Source of the DNA: Methylococcaceae bacterium
GTDB lineage: Bacteria; Pseudomonadota; Gammaproteobacteria; Methylococcales; Methylomonadaceae
Assembly: GCA_006844705.1 (NCBI GenBank)
Contig: SPJS01000046.1
Location: 1 to 64,000 of the forward strand
Reading direction: 5' to 3'
Length of the DNA: 64,000 nt
The translations under genes were made by a program, and so were the position numbers. Shown one piece after another: positions 33,527 through 41,559 of the stretch (position 1 is the first letter of the stretch; the number at the start of each line of letters is the position of its first letter). The notes under the pieces are model-generated. The model ran no database searches. It saw only the letters and a program-made list of their open reading frames with translations, and was not told where the DNA came from.

Positions 33527-35400
33527 TTTTCCGGCAGCTTGAACACCGCTTCTCCATTCTTGATGATATTCCCGAAACGCTCTACGCACCGCTGGTTACC
33601 CACAGTCATGGCGAACTGCTCCGCCGGGTAAAAGCGATTCTGTTCTGGCGGCAGTGCATGTTGCAGGGGCGGTTGCCGGAAGAGGATGAGCTGGAATGGC
33701 CGGAAGCATATATCAAGCGCACCATGCTGATGCGTCTGGAAACCCTGAAAATTGTTCAGTATTGCATGGACCAGGAAAGCCTGACCGACAGCATCCTGCT
33801 GGATGTGCTGGAGGGGATTAGCAGTGCAGAGGATTACTTTGCGCTTAAAGCGGGCGGTTTTGTCGACAAGCTCGCGCAACGCCAAAAAATCAAGCAGGAC
33901 AACTCTTCATTTGATGATCCGGACGGCCTGGCAGACCATGTACAACAAAATCAGCCTTCCGCTGACTCGCAACAGGAAAATGGAGGGTCTTCCGAGAATG
34001 AAACAACAGGCTTAGATGTGTCTGCCAGAATGGAGGCGTTGTCTGCGACCTTAAGCGCATCTTCCGGTCACGAAGATAGCCGCGATCAGAGCAGGCCGGA
34101 TAGCCATCACATTCATGCCCAGCCTGAAGCTTTACCACAACAGCAAGATGCTGACACGGCAAGTGCCGGGCAGAAAGCTCAGGATGCGTCATCCTCGCTG
34201 TCGCAACAGGCACAGGCAGCAGAGCTGTTTGCGAGTGAAAACGATGCATCTTTGGCTGAAGAATTCCACAATCAACAGGATAATTCAGACCAGATAATAT
34301 TGTCTTCCCCAGTCGGGGGTGACGAGAACACTGCACAGCAACCTTGTGCCGAACATTCACCCCGTGAACTCACCCGAATTACAACGGATAAGCTTGAACA
34401 AAACTGGCGGGAACTGGCAGAGCATTGGAATGAGCTGTCTGGCGTGTATACCGAACTCAGCGGGTTATTGGGACAAGGCTGGGATCTGACTCAGGGCGTA
34501 TTGGCGGCGCAGGGATGGCGAGATATTATCCGTTATCGCAAAATGGTGAAGGAGTTGCCGGAACTCAAGCAATTGATTGCCATGCTCGGTCGCTGGCAAT
34601 CGGTTTTGGGAGATGAGGATGTGCAGGAAGTGGCTGAAGAAATGTTACAGCCGATTAAAACCCGCCAGCACATTATGGATGAACGCTGGAGTCGGCATGC
34701 GGTGATGGAGACCGGAGGCATTGTGCTTGGCGATGAAATCAGTCGTTTGTTGCCGGGGGAGCTTGCTCAACTGGGCCATCCAAAACTCAAAATGCTATGG
34801 CATGCACGACGTGCGGAAGGGCGGTTACTGAATTATTGTCATTGTGGAATGATGCCGGATATTCGGCAGAGTAAAGAAGATATCGCCAGCGAATCGCAAA
34901 CAAAAAAACCGTCCAGCAAAATTTCCGGTCCTATCATCTTTTGCCTGGATACGTCAGCCTCTATGCAGGGCAGACCGGAGAGAATTGCCAAAGCGCTGGT
35001 GCTGGAAGGTGTGCGGCTGGCATTTTCAGAACAACGCCCATGTCATATCTATTCATTCAGTGGAGAAAAGCAACTGATTGAACATGAAGTTGATTTGGCG
35101 CGTGGTGGATTAAAACAGTTGTTGCAGTTTCTACAGCATTCGTTTTCAGGCGGAACAGATGTGGTGTATCCATTGGAAATGGCCTTGCGTAAACAGCAGC
35201 AGCGGGCCTGGCAGGATGCAGATATCTTATTACTTAGTGATGGACGTTTCCCGGTTTTGAATGATAAGCTGACACTGCTGTGTAAGCAGAAACATAATCA
35301 AGGCTTAAGAATTCATGGCGTATTATTAGGTAGTTGGAAGAGCATGGCGCTGGAACAGTTATGTGATCCGTTACATATGCTGGGAGGCCATAAGCTGTGA
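33523..35400 (+). CDS. viaA: VWA-domain protein, ViaA-like partner of the MoxR ATPase
   Basis: 625 residues. The N-terminal helical domain is followed by a Gln/Ser/Asp-rich low-complexity linker (about residues 125-275), a second helical part, and a C-terminal von Willebrand A domain from about residue 466 with an intact MIDAS: CLDTSASM, Thr in FSGGTDVVYP and Asp in LLLSDGRF. Typical ViaA is about 480 residues, so the long polar linker is extra. Translation is coupled to ravA by overlap. It ends the nitrate region. Confidence 0.83.
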   Translation: MIFRQLEHRFSILDDIPETLYAPLVTHSHGELLRRVKAILFWRQCMLQGRLPEEDELEWPEAYIKRTMLMRLETLKIVQYCMDQESLTDSILLDVLEGISSAEDYFALKAGGFVDKLAQRQKIKQDNSSFDDPDGLADHVQQNQPSADSQQENGGSSENETTGLDVSARMEALSATLSASSGHEDSRDQSRPDSHHIHAQPEALPQQQDADTASAGQKAQDASSSLSQQAQAAELFASENDASLAEEFHNQQDNSDQIILSSPVGGDENTAQQPCAEHSPRELTRITTDKLEQNWRELAEHWNELSGVYTELSGLLGQGWDLTQGVLAAQGWRDIIRYRKMVKELPELKQLIAMLGRWQSVLGDEDVQEVAEEMLQPIKTRQHIMDERWSRHAVMETGGIVLGDEISRLLPGELAQLGHPKLKMLWHARRAEGRLLNYCHCGMMPDIRQSKEDIASESQTKKPSSKISGPIIFCLDTSASMQGRPERIAKALVLEGVRLAFSEQRPCHIYSFSGEKQLIEHEVDLARGGLKQLLQFLQHSFSGGTDVVYPLEMALRKQQQRAWQDADILLLSDGRFPVLNDKLTLLCKQKHNQGLRIHGVLLGSWKSMALEQLCDPLHMLGGHKL

Positions 35401-35832
35401 TTGTGCTGGCCAGTTCGGCGTTAAAAAAGAGCTCATCATGCTCATTACTTCATGTAAACTGCGCTTTTTGATCACGATTGCCTTGCCTTGTCTTGCCTGC
35501 CTACATAAGGTTTTTAAACAACCTGCTGGTACTTCAACCGGTTTTTTTAATAAAGCCAATCAAGAAATGATGAAAAAAGGATGTAGTATTTTTGTCACCT
35601 AACTATGCTATTTTACTCTGGCTGTAAAGAGACGTTACTTTGTGGATAGGTCGTGAGTCATTTTAGCTTTTCGCCTTTTGTGTTCTTTAAGCAACATAAT
35701 CAACTATACTTTGCACTCAAAATTAATCGAATTTAGCTTGAATTGTTCTCATAAAATATTGATTTTATGTGGGATATTTCTGTGTTAGTTGGGTAAGTCT
35801 TTAATTTTAATAATATTTACTAGGTATTTCAT
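35401..35832. other. 432-base spacer between nitrate and polysaccharide regions
   Basis: A/T-rich. It has the weak terminator at 35526-35548 and should contain the promoter of the Wzz-like gene, but no -35/-10 pair stands out. An ORF across 35363-35602 has no ribosome-binding site and no family resemblance; I do not call it. Confidence 0.4.
35526..35548 (+). terminator. Weak intrinsic terminator after viaA
   Basis: Stem CTGGT/ACCGG (35526-35530 with 35537-35541, one G-T pair) with loop ACTTCA, then seven T. The stem is only 5 pairs, so the call is tentative. Confidence 0.3.
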
Positions 35833-37575
35833 ATGGAAGATCAGGAACTTGGCCTGAAAGATTATTTGAAAATTCTAAAAAGAAAACGCAGGTATTTTAT
35901 TATTCCTGCTTTTCTGGTCGCTCTCATCGGCGTTGTATTGGCGGTATTGTTGCCGTCAATTTACAGTTCCAGTGCAACTATCTTGATCGAGGAACAGGAA
36001 ATACCTGATGAACTTGTTCGTTCCACTGTCACCACGTTTGCTGATCAGCGGATTCAGAAAATCAGTCAGCGTATTATGACGCGTTCTAATCTGACCGAGA
36101 TTATTGAGAAATATAATCTTTATGAGGAGGAGCGAAAGAAAGACCCCATGGAAGAAATCCTGGAAGAAATGCGTAGTCAGATTGTGGTCGATACCATCAG
36201 TGCTGACGTGATTGACCCTCGTCGAGGCTTGCCCACCCAGGCGACGATCGCTTTTACATTATCATATAATAGTGATTCTCCGGTACGGGCGCAAAAAGTT
36301 GCCAATGAGTTAACGACTCTGTTTTTAAAAGAAAATATCAAATCCCGGACAAGTTCAGCTGAAAATGCAGCCACTTTTTTGAAGGAAGAGTCCCGTCGTT
36401 TAAAGGAAAAAATCAAAATAATTCAGGGGCAGTTGGCTAAATTTAAAGAAAAAAATCTGGATGCCTTACCTGAAATCAGCGCCATAAATCAGCAGGAATT
36501 GATATCTTTAAATAACAGGCTAATTACGCTGGATGGCCTGGAAAGCACGCTACGGGATAGAAAATTTTCATTACAAGGCCAGTTGGCACAGATCGATCCG
36601 AATGCATTAGCTGTCAATGCAGTAGGAAACCGGGTATTTGATATTAAAGACCGATTAAAAGTGCTTGAGTCAGAATACCCTTCATTGTTGGCAACCTATT
36701 CTCAGAATCACCCGGATGTGATTACCATGAAACGTGAAATGGATTCCTTGCGTAAACAAGTCGGTGGAAATGATAACCTCAACAACCTTAATGCCCAGTT
36801 GACGGAAAAAAAAGCTGAATTAGCAGTGATCCAGAAAAAATATTCTGAAACACATCCTGACGTGGTTGCATTAAGCAAACAGATTGATCAAGTTCAAAAT
36901 ACCATGGTAGAGGCTAAAAAGTCGATATCAGTGCAATCTTCTGTAGAGCCGGATAATCCCGCGTATATAACCCTGACTTCTCAACTGGATTCTGTGAGTG
37001 CCGAATTAAGATCATTGGCAAGCAGTCGTGCAAAAATCAACAGCAAGATTGCCAAGATACGTAGCAATTTACGTAAAGCGCCGTTGGTAGAAAAAGATTA
37101 TATGGGAATGATTCAGGAATTGGAAAACACCACTCAGCGATACCGGGAAGTCAGTGCCAGAGAAATGGAAGCGGAAATTTCTCAACAATTAGAGCTGGAA
37201 AGTAAAGGTGAGCGTTTCATCTTGATTGATCCTCCTTTCGAACCTTTGGAGCCCGTCAGCCCGAATCGTCCTGCAATATTGATTATTGGCCTGGTATTGG
37301 CTATTGGTATAGGTCTTGCTGCGGTGGCTATAACGGAAATGGCCGATGCGAGTGTCCATAATGACAAGGCAATTGTGGCCGTATTTGGAGAAATGCCATT
37401 AGCTGTGATCCCCTATATGGAGGACAGAAAAGAACATGAAACCAATAGTCGAAATAAAATTCTTATGCTTGGGTCAGCAGCGGCAATCGCTGTTATTGCG
37501 GTGCTCCTGTTCCACATATTCTTTATGCCGATTGATGTTTTTTGGTTTAAATTATTAAGAGTGCTTGGTGCTTGA
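35833..37575 (+). CDS. Wzz/GumC-type polysaccharide chain-length protein
   Basis: 580-residue inner-membrane polysaccharide co-polymerase. The Wzz domain starts at LGLKDYLKILKRKRRYF, with transmembrane helix 1 at about 21-42 (FIIPAFLVALIGVVLAVLL). A long periplasmic coiled-coil part contains a repeated SxxHPDVxxLxxxxDxL pattern (near residues 295 and 335), then the PxxPxxPNRP motif (EPLEPVSPNRP) and helix 2 (about 478-500). Unlike most family members it has a third hydrophobic helix at the C-terminus (about 540-562), followed by FWFKLLRVLGA. Paired with the BY-kinase-like ATPase 39 bases downstream, as in exosortase-linked exopolysaccharide loci. Confidence 0.85.
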   Translation: MEDQELGLKDYLKILKRKRRYFIIPAFLVALIGVVLAVLLPSIYSSSATILIEEQEIPDELVRSTVTTFADQRIQKISQRIMTRSNLTEIIEKYNLYEEERKKDPMEEILEEMRSQIVVDTISADVIDPRRGLPTQATIAFTLSYNSDSPVRAQKVANELTTLFLKENIKSRTSSAENAATFLKEESRRLKEKIKIIQGQLAKFKEKNLDALPEISAINQQELISLNNRLITLDGLESTLRDRKFSLQGQLAQIDPNALAVNAVGNRVFDIKDRLKVLESEYPSLLATYSQNHPDVITMKREMDSLRKQVGGNDNLNNLNAQLTEKKAELAVIQKKYSETHPDVVALSKQIDQVQNTMVEAKKSISVQSSVEPDNPAYITLTSQLDSVSAELRSLASSRAKINSKIAKIRSNLRKAPLVEKDYMGMIQELENTTQRYREVSAREMEAEISQQLELESKGERFILIDPPFEPLEPVSPNRPAILIIGLVLAIGIGLAAVAITEMADASVHNDKAIVAVFGEMPLAVIPYMEDRKEHETNSRNKILMLGSAAAIAVIAVLLFHIFFMPIDVFWFKLLRVLGA

Positions 37576-37614
37576 TCGGGTCAATATTTGTAGATTCCAA
37601 GGGAAATTTATAAC

Positions 37615-38334
37615 ATGAATACTGAAGTAGAAAATATTAGCTATACCCAAACCCGAATTTTTAAATCAGACCTGCAGGCGTTGAAAAATAACCGGGTCGT
37701 TACCGGTTTTAAGCCCGGTGCCTGGGTTGAAGCCTACAAGATGTTGCGCACCCGCACCTTGCAGGCCATGGAATGTAACACGTGGAGCACGTTGGCAGTT
37801 ACCAGTCCCAGCAGCGAGTCGGGTAACAGTCTGACCTGTGTTAATCTGGCGATCAGCATTGCCATGGAACTGGATCGTACTGTGCTGCTGGTGGATGCCA
37901 ATTTTAACAACCCCAGTATCCACAAGCTGCTTGATCTTGAAGTTGAGCAGGGCCTGGGAGATTATTTATTGTATGACAAGCCCTTGTCTGAATTATTGGT
38001 TAATCCAGGCATAGACCGTATGGTAGTACTGCCGGCTGGCGAACCGGTTTTAAATTCCACCGAGATCCTGCGATCTCCTAAAATGGTGGAGCTGGTGGAC
38101 GAGCTTAAAACCCGCTATCCATCCCGCGTGATTATCTTTGATATGCCCCCCTTGCTTGCTCAGGCTGATGCATTGAGTTTTTCTCCCTATGTTGACAGTG
38201 TCTTGTTGGTCATAGATGAAGGGCATACGAAAACAGAAGATCTTAATTATGCAGCGAAGTTATTAAAGGATGTAAATCTGCTGGGCACGGTTTATAACCG
38301 AAATTCTGATGACAAAATCAAATACACTGACTGA
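37615..38334 (+). CDS. CpsD/CapB-family BY-kinase-like ATPase with altered Walker A
   Basis: 239-residue cytoplasmic ATPase of the type that phosphorylates tyrosines and controls polysaccharide export with a Wzz partner. It follows the PEP-CTERM-locus autokinase pattern: EAYKMLRTRTL, Walker A' VLLVDANF, SIHKLLDLEVEQGLGDYLL, LPAGEP and Walker B VIIFDMPP. The Walker A loop reads SPSSESGNSLT, with Asn71 (codon AAC) where the invariant lysine belongs. No tyrosine-rich tail is present; only one Tyr precedes the C-terminus. It may be catalytically weak or an allosteric partner of the Wzz protein. Confidence 0.82.
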   Translation: MNTEVENISYTQTRIFKSDLQALKNNRVVTGFKPGAWVEAYKMLRTRTLQAMECNTWSTLAVTSPSSESGNSLTCVNLAISIAMELDRTVLLVDANFNNPSIHKLLDLEVEQGLGDYLLYDKPLSELLVNPGIDRMVVLPAGEPVLNSTEILRSPKMVELVDELKTRYPSRVIIFDMPPLLAQADALSFSPYVDSVLLVIDEGHTKTEDLNYAAKLLKDVNLLGTVYNRNSDDKIKYTD

Positions 38335-38376
38335 ATTAACGACGAGGGTAATGTCTGTGTTGACGCGTTGTGCCTG

Positions 38377-38416
38377 TCTCTGATTTTTCTCTAAGACCAG
38401 AGAACCACTTTTTTTA
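38377..38416 (+). terminator. Possible terminator after the polysaccharide ATPase gene
   Basis: Stem TCTCTG/CAGAGA (38377-38382 with 38398-38403), loop of 15, and a run of seven T a few bases downstream. It lies just before the MITE-like repeat. Moderate support because of the large loop and gap before the T run. Confidence 0.35.
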
Positions 38417-38420
38417 GTTC

Positions 38421-38593
38421 TGCTAGAAGGCTGTCGGGTTATGGGGTTCGTCGTGAGGCGAGTGGGACATCGAGTGGATTTTTTTGATCTTTTGAGGCGC
38501 ATAGTGGTGCTACGTAACGAAAAAGACCGGAAAAATTCGCTCGATGTCCCGACGCCGCAGTAGAATTATCCATAACCTGGCAGCCTCCTGGGC
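38421..38593. repeat. MITE-like long inverted repeat, copy 1
   Basis: About 160-170 bases that fold back almost end to end. The left end AGGCTGTCGGGTTATGG (38428) mirrors the right end CCATAACCTGGCAGCCT (38570-38586) at 14 of 17 positions. Inner blocks also pair: GGGACATCGAG on the left with CTCGATGTCCC on the right, and a T-rich block with an A-rich block around a short centre. A shorter relative is at 39769-39854. No transposase is inside, so it would move only with help from elsewhere. Confidence 0.65.
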
Positions 38594-38622
38594 TTGTTAG
38601 GTGATATCACCACAAACAAGTC

Positions 38623-39741
38623 ATGCAGAATCAATACACATTACGTCAAGTATTTCGTAAAGCAGATAAAGCAGATGAGTTGAAAATTGATCAGCTTGTC
38701 CAGGATCTGCGCATCTGGTTTACCCAATTTCCACAGTCCGAAGCCCTGCATCCCTGCGTCATTAAGGGGCAGGGGGCGCTTGTCTGTCAACACGCACTCA
38801 GTTCTCATGATCCTGAAGCATACCGGCAACTAACACAAATTTGCCACAGTCATGGCTTGTATCTTAAAGAAAACCAGCGGACCCAACAGAATGCAGGTGT
38901 CAATAATCGGCGGGCAAAAAATATTGCAATGGTGGGTTTTTGTTTTGGCCTGATGTCATCATCGCCAGCATTTGGAAGAACAAATCATCCGCATATCCAG
39001 CAAACACAGCAGGCGGTGAATAATCTGGTGGCCCCGGCTGAGCAACTGGTATCCCGGGTAAAAATGATAGGGGGGCAAAAGGTGATCAGTATAAGGAAAG
39101 CCGTTCCTCCGGATATTTCGTCCATCGCCCATGCCTATGCGGTGAAAGCAGGAGCGTCCATTCCCAATAAAGATATTCAGATTCAGATTGAAACCTTTCT
39201 TAAGCAGGCCTATCGTGTTCAGACAGGTGACCCTTACGGCATCAAAAAAGACCTTGCCCGAATGGCGGCTTACTACGCCAGATTCCCTCAAGTTGCACAT
39301 TTATTTGCTGAATTGAAGGGACATAATATTGTGTTGAAATACAAAAAACATCAATGGCAGGCGCAGGCGCTGGGAACCTCGCGTTCGGTAGATCAGGTCA
39401 TTGTATATTTCGACACGCGCATTGGCGCTCAGCTGTGGCTGCATGAGAAATGCAGCGACAACCCGGCCTGTCATATCACGCCGGCAGACGCATTATTGCA
39501 TGAACTGCTGCACGCAAAATTAATGATTGTGGATAGCGAGGATTTTATCAATAAAGGCGGAATGAAACCCACACTGTACCTGTATGATCACGAAGCTGAA
39601 GTGATTGCATATGAAAACAGCTTATATCAAATGATGAGCGAACAGGATGGCATACCCAGGCCGTTACGCAGCAGGCACAGCGGTGATTTAAAGCATGTAA
39701 ATTGTGTATTATGTTTGCCGGGAGGGCATCAATCATTTTGA
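38623..39741 (+). CDS. Putative zinc metalloprotease (HELLH, M91-like) between two repeats
   Basis: 372 residues. The gluzincin-type motif HELLH at 293-297 (LLHELLHAKLMI) is followed by DHEAEVIAYEN about 35 residues later, which could give the third zinc ligand; the overall arrangement recalls the M91/NleD group. A hydrophobic signal-like segment (IAMVGFCFGLMSSSPAFG) lies unusually far in, near residues 100-117, after about 95 polar residues, so the protein is either a type II membrane protein or its true start is internal. The gene sits alone between repeat copies 1 and 2, about 30 bases from each, which hints at acquisition or mobilisation. Substrate unknown. Confidence 0.65.
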   Translation: MQNQYTLRQVFRKADKADELKIDQLVQDLRIWFTQFPQSEALHPCVIKGQGALVCQHALSSHDPEAYRQLTQICHSHGLYLKENQRTQQNAGVNNRRAKNIAMVGFCFGLMSSSPAFGRTNHPHIQQTQQAVNNLVAPAEQLVSRVKMIGGQKVISIRKAVPPDISSIAHAYAVKAGASIPNKDIQIQIETFLKQAYRVQTGDPYGIKKDLARMAAYYARFPQVAHLFAELKGHNIVLKYKKHQWQAQALGTSRSVDQVIVYFDTRIGAQLWLHEKCSDNPACHITPADALLHELLHAKLMIVDSEDFINKGGMKPTLYLYDHEAEVIAYENSLYQMMSEQDGIPRPLRSRHSGDLKHVNCVLCLPGGHQSF

Positions 39742-39768
39742 CTGAGCAGCGAAATCGGCTATTGGTAG

Positions 39769-39854
39769 GGCCAGGAGGCTGTCGGGTTATGGGGTTTGCC
39801 GCGATGTCCCATTGCCGCAGTAGAATCATCCATAGTCCGACAGTCTGCTAGGCA
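39769..39854. repeat. MITE-like inverted repeat, copy 2 (internally deleted)
   Basis: A shorter relative of copy 1 in the same orientation. It keeps the left end (CCAGGAGGCTGTCGGG, then TTATGGGG) and the right part (GATGTCCC, GCCGCAGTAGAAT, ATCCATA), but lacks about 85 central bases. Its terminal bases CTAG form the stop codon of the convergent small gene at 39848-40303. Confidence 0.6.
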
Positions 39855-40303
39855 GAGTCAATGTGATAGCTTCCACAAGGAAAATATTTTTCAGCAAAAT
39901 AATATTTTAACCAGCTTTCAGTATCGATATTTTTTTCCGGAGGGTCTTGCAACTTCATGAGTTGCTGGCGAATGGAAGCATTAGGTAATATCAGTAGCTC
40001 AACATCCGACATGGAAACATACTTTTCGGGATTGGTTTCACCACTATTTAAAATGTTATAAAGTTGATTCTTTTTCAATCCCAGATGCAAGATCAGATCT
40101 TCCCGGCATTCGAGGAGTAGCGGCAACAGGTCGCAACCACTATGTGAAGGCGAGAGAAAAGCCTCCATATTGGATAATAATTGTTTGACGGCAAATCGGT
40201 ACACATCAGATTCTCTAATATATAATCTTTCCGCAATGGCTTGAACTGCAGTCCTGTCACCATCAGCCAGCCGCATAGATACAATATTTTTCCGCTCGTT
40301 CAT
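39848..40303 (-). CDS. Small putative DNA-binding protein, ribbon-helix-helix-like N-terminus
   Basis: 151 residues from the ATG at 40303 (the frame extends to 40336 without a better start). The N-terminus NIVSMRLADGDRTAVQAIAERL, followed by RESDVYRFAVKQLL, resembles the beta-helix-helix pattern of Arc/CopG-type proteins; the remainder is not recognised. Its upstream region carries an array of TGTAAT-like motifs, as expected for autoregulation. Its stop codon lies in the end of repeat copy 2. Confidence 0.5.
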   Translation of the reverse strand: MNERKNIVSMRLADGDRTAVQAIAERLYIRESDVYRFAVKQLLSNMEAFLSPSHSGCDLLPLLLECREDLILHLGLKKNQLYNILNSGETNPEKYVSMSDVELLILPNASIRQQLMKLQDPPEKNIDTESWLKYYFAEKYFPCGSYHIDSA

Positions 40304-40344
40304 CTTACCAGCACAACACAAAAGAGCTGATAGCATAAAATAGA

Positions 40345-40481
40345 AATATTACAGATTTATAACAGATGGAAAAATGTAATACGTTTAATTTATATGTAAC
40401 CTATATGTAATATGAAGGCATTACTATGTCAGAAAATTATTACTTTTGTATGAAATGTATTACGTTTCTGACGTGTGTAAC
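40345..40481. promoter_or_regulatory. Array of TGTAAT/ATTACA motifs upstream of the small DNA-binding gene
   Basis: Within about 135 bases there are seven or eight variants of one short motif in both orientations: ATATTACA (40346), ATGTAATAC (40374), ATATGTAAC (40392), ATATGTAATAT (40403), CATTACTATG (40419), ATTATTAC (40436), ATGTATTAC (40455), GTGTGTAAC (40473). The region is A/T-rich, which raises the chance rate, but the density and shared core are notable. It begins 42 bases upstream of the putative ribbon-helix-helix gene. Confidence 0.4.
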
Positions 40482-40633
40482 TAATTTTTAACCTGTGCAG
40501 TATTCAAGGTGTGAAATAATACCGTCCGGTTCGGGGCTTAGGGATTAAGTTTATTGGATACAGGGTTGTAATTGTAGAGTAAATGGAGTTATTCTGTTAG
40601 AACTGAGGGGTATGGATTGCCGGGTATGAGAGA

Positions 40634-40713
40634 TGTTGCCAAACCTGTCGTGAGGCGGGGACGGAAAGCTGCGGGTCTTTGTTTATCATGTAACAGAGAC
40701 GGCCGGGTTGCGT
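40634..40713 (+). ncRNA. Cyclic-di-GMP-I (GEMM-I) riboswitch
   Basis: Conserved core elements appear in order: the GCCAAACC entry, a stem closed by a GTGA tetraloop (CCTGTC-GTGA-GGCGGG), the hallmark GGGACGGAAAGC with GGGTCT downstream, a variable stem, and the exit GACGGCCGGGTTGC. This matches the GEMM-I consensus (GGACGCAAAGC...GGGTCT...AGCCGGGTT) with one change in the core (GGA for GCA). It lies 63 bases before the PEP-CTERM gene. I could not decide from sequence whether ligand turns expression on or off. Confidence 0.8.
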
Positions 40714-40776
40714 TCGCAAATGTGATCTGCAGGCTCGGCATATATTTATTTATATTTAAGCTTTTTTGGAGGCTAC

Positions 40777-41535
40777 ATGAAGTCTATTTCTAAAACGCTG
40801 ATTGCGGCGACATTGGCACTGGGTGCTACTGCAGCTAACGCAAACATCCTGGCTGACAAGAGTCTGGATTCAGAAATGTTTTTGTCTGTATATGATGCAG
40901 ATATGAAGCGCACGTTCACGGCTGATTTAGGTCAGTTCGGTTTAACAATGGGCACTGTTATTGACGCAGTAGATAATCCAGCATTCCTTGTTAATGTTGA
41001 TTTAACGGCATATTCTGCTTGGGCGGATTTCGCTAATGGCATGTCTGGCAACGTTAAGTATGTTGTTGCTGTGGCTGGTCTGAATTCTGATCTCAAGAAT
41101 GCTTTTGTTTCGACGGGGGCTGATCAAAGTTTCTGGCCTGGAAAATCTGACGCTACAGTTGGTATTGCGGCAGACGCGATTATGAGTCATGTCGGTGGTA
41201 TTAATGCTGATGTGGGTATCCAAGATGCTGCATTACATTTTTCAACCGTGCTGAATGATGGTGAAGGAAAAGGTGGCGAGCATACAGGGTCAGAAGGGTT
41301 GTGGGCTAACCTGGCCTGGGATCCAAATGTCGCCTACGGTGAAGAGGGTATCCTGAGCTATGTAAGTTCTGTGAAATCTGGCCGTAAAACGTCTGCGCAA
41401 CAGGCTGTGGCAGCGTTCACAGTTAATTTATCAGGTGATAATTTACGCGTCGGTCAAGTGCCTGTGCCAGCGGCAGTGTGGATGTTCGGTTCTGCCTTGT
41501 TAGGTCTTGCCGGTGTTGCACGCAAGAAAAAATAA
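40777..41535 (+). CDS. PEP-CTERM sorting-domain protein
   Basis: 252-residue exported protein. Signal peptide MKSISKTLIAATLALGATAANA, a mature domain without recognised family, and a C-terminal exosortase sorting signal: VPVPAAVWMFGSALLGLAG followed by ARKKK. A strong GGAGG precedes the ATG. Proteins with this tail are cut and anchored or released by exosortase XrtA in exopolysaccharide-producing bacteria; no exosortase gene is in the window. It stands under the cyclic-di-GMP riboswitch and 24 bases before the binding-protein-like gene, so both are probably biofilm-linked. Confidence 0.88.
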   Translation: MKSISKTLIAATLALGATAANANILADKSLDSEMFLSVYDADMKRTFTADLGQFGLTMGTVIDAVDNPAFLVNVDLTAYSAWADFANGMSGNVKYVVAVAGLNSDLKNAFVSTGADQSFWPGKSDATVGIAADAIMSHVGGINADVGIQDAALHFSTVLNDGEGKGGEHTGSEGLWANLAWDPNVAYGEEGILSYVSSVKSGRKTSAQQAVAAFTVNLSGDNLRVGQVPVPAAVWMFGSALLGLAGVARKKK

Positions 41536-41559
41536 TTTTTTATAATCGAGTATAAAATC

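Noticed and set aside
35363-35602. 79-codon ORF after viaA
   Set aside because: Overlaps the viaA end, no start signal, runs through the probable terminator; composition is not protein-like.
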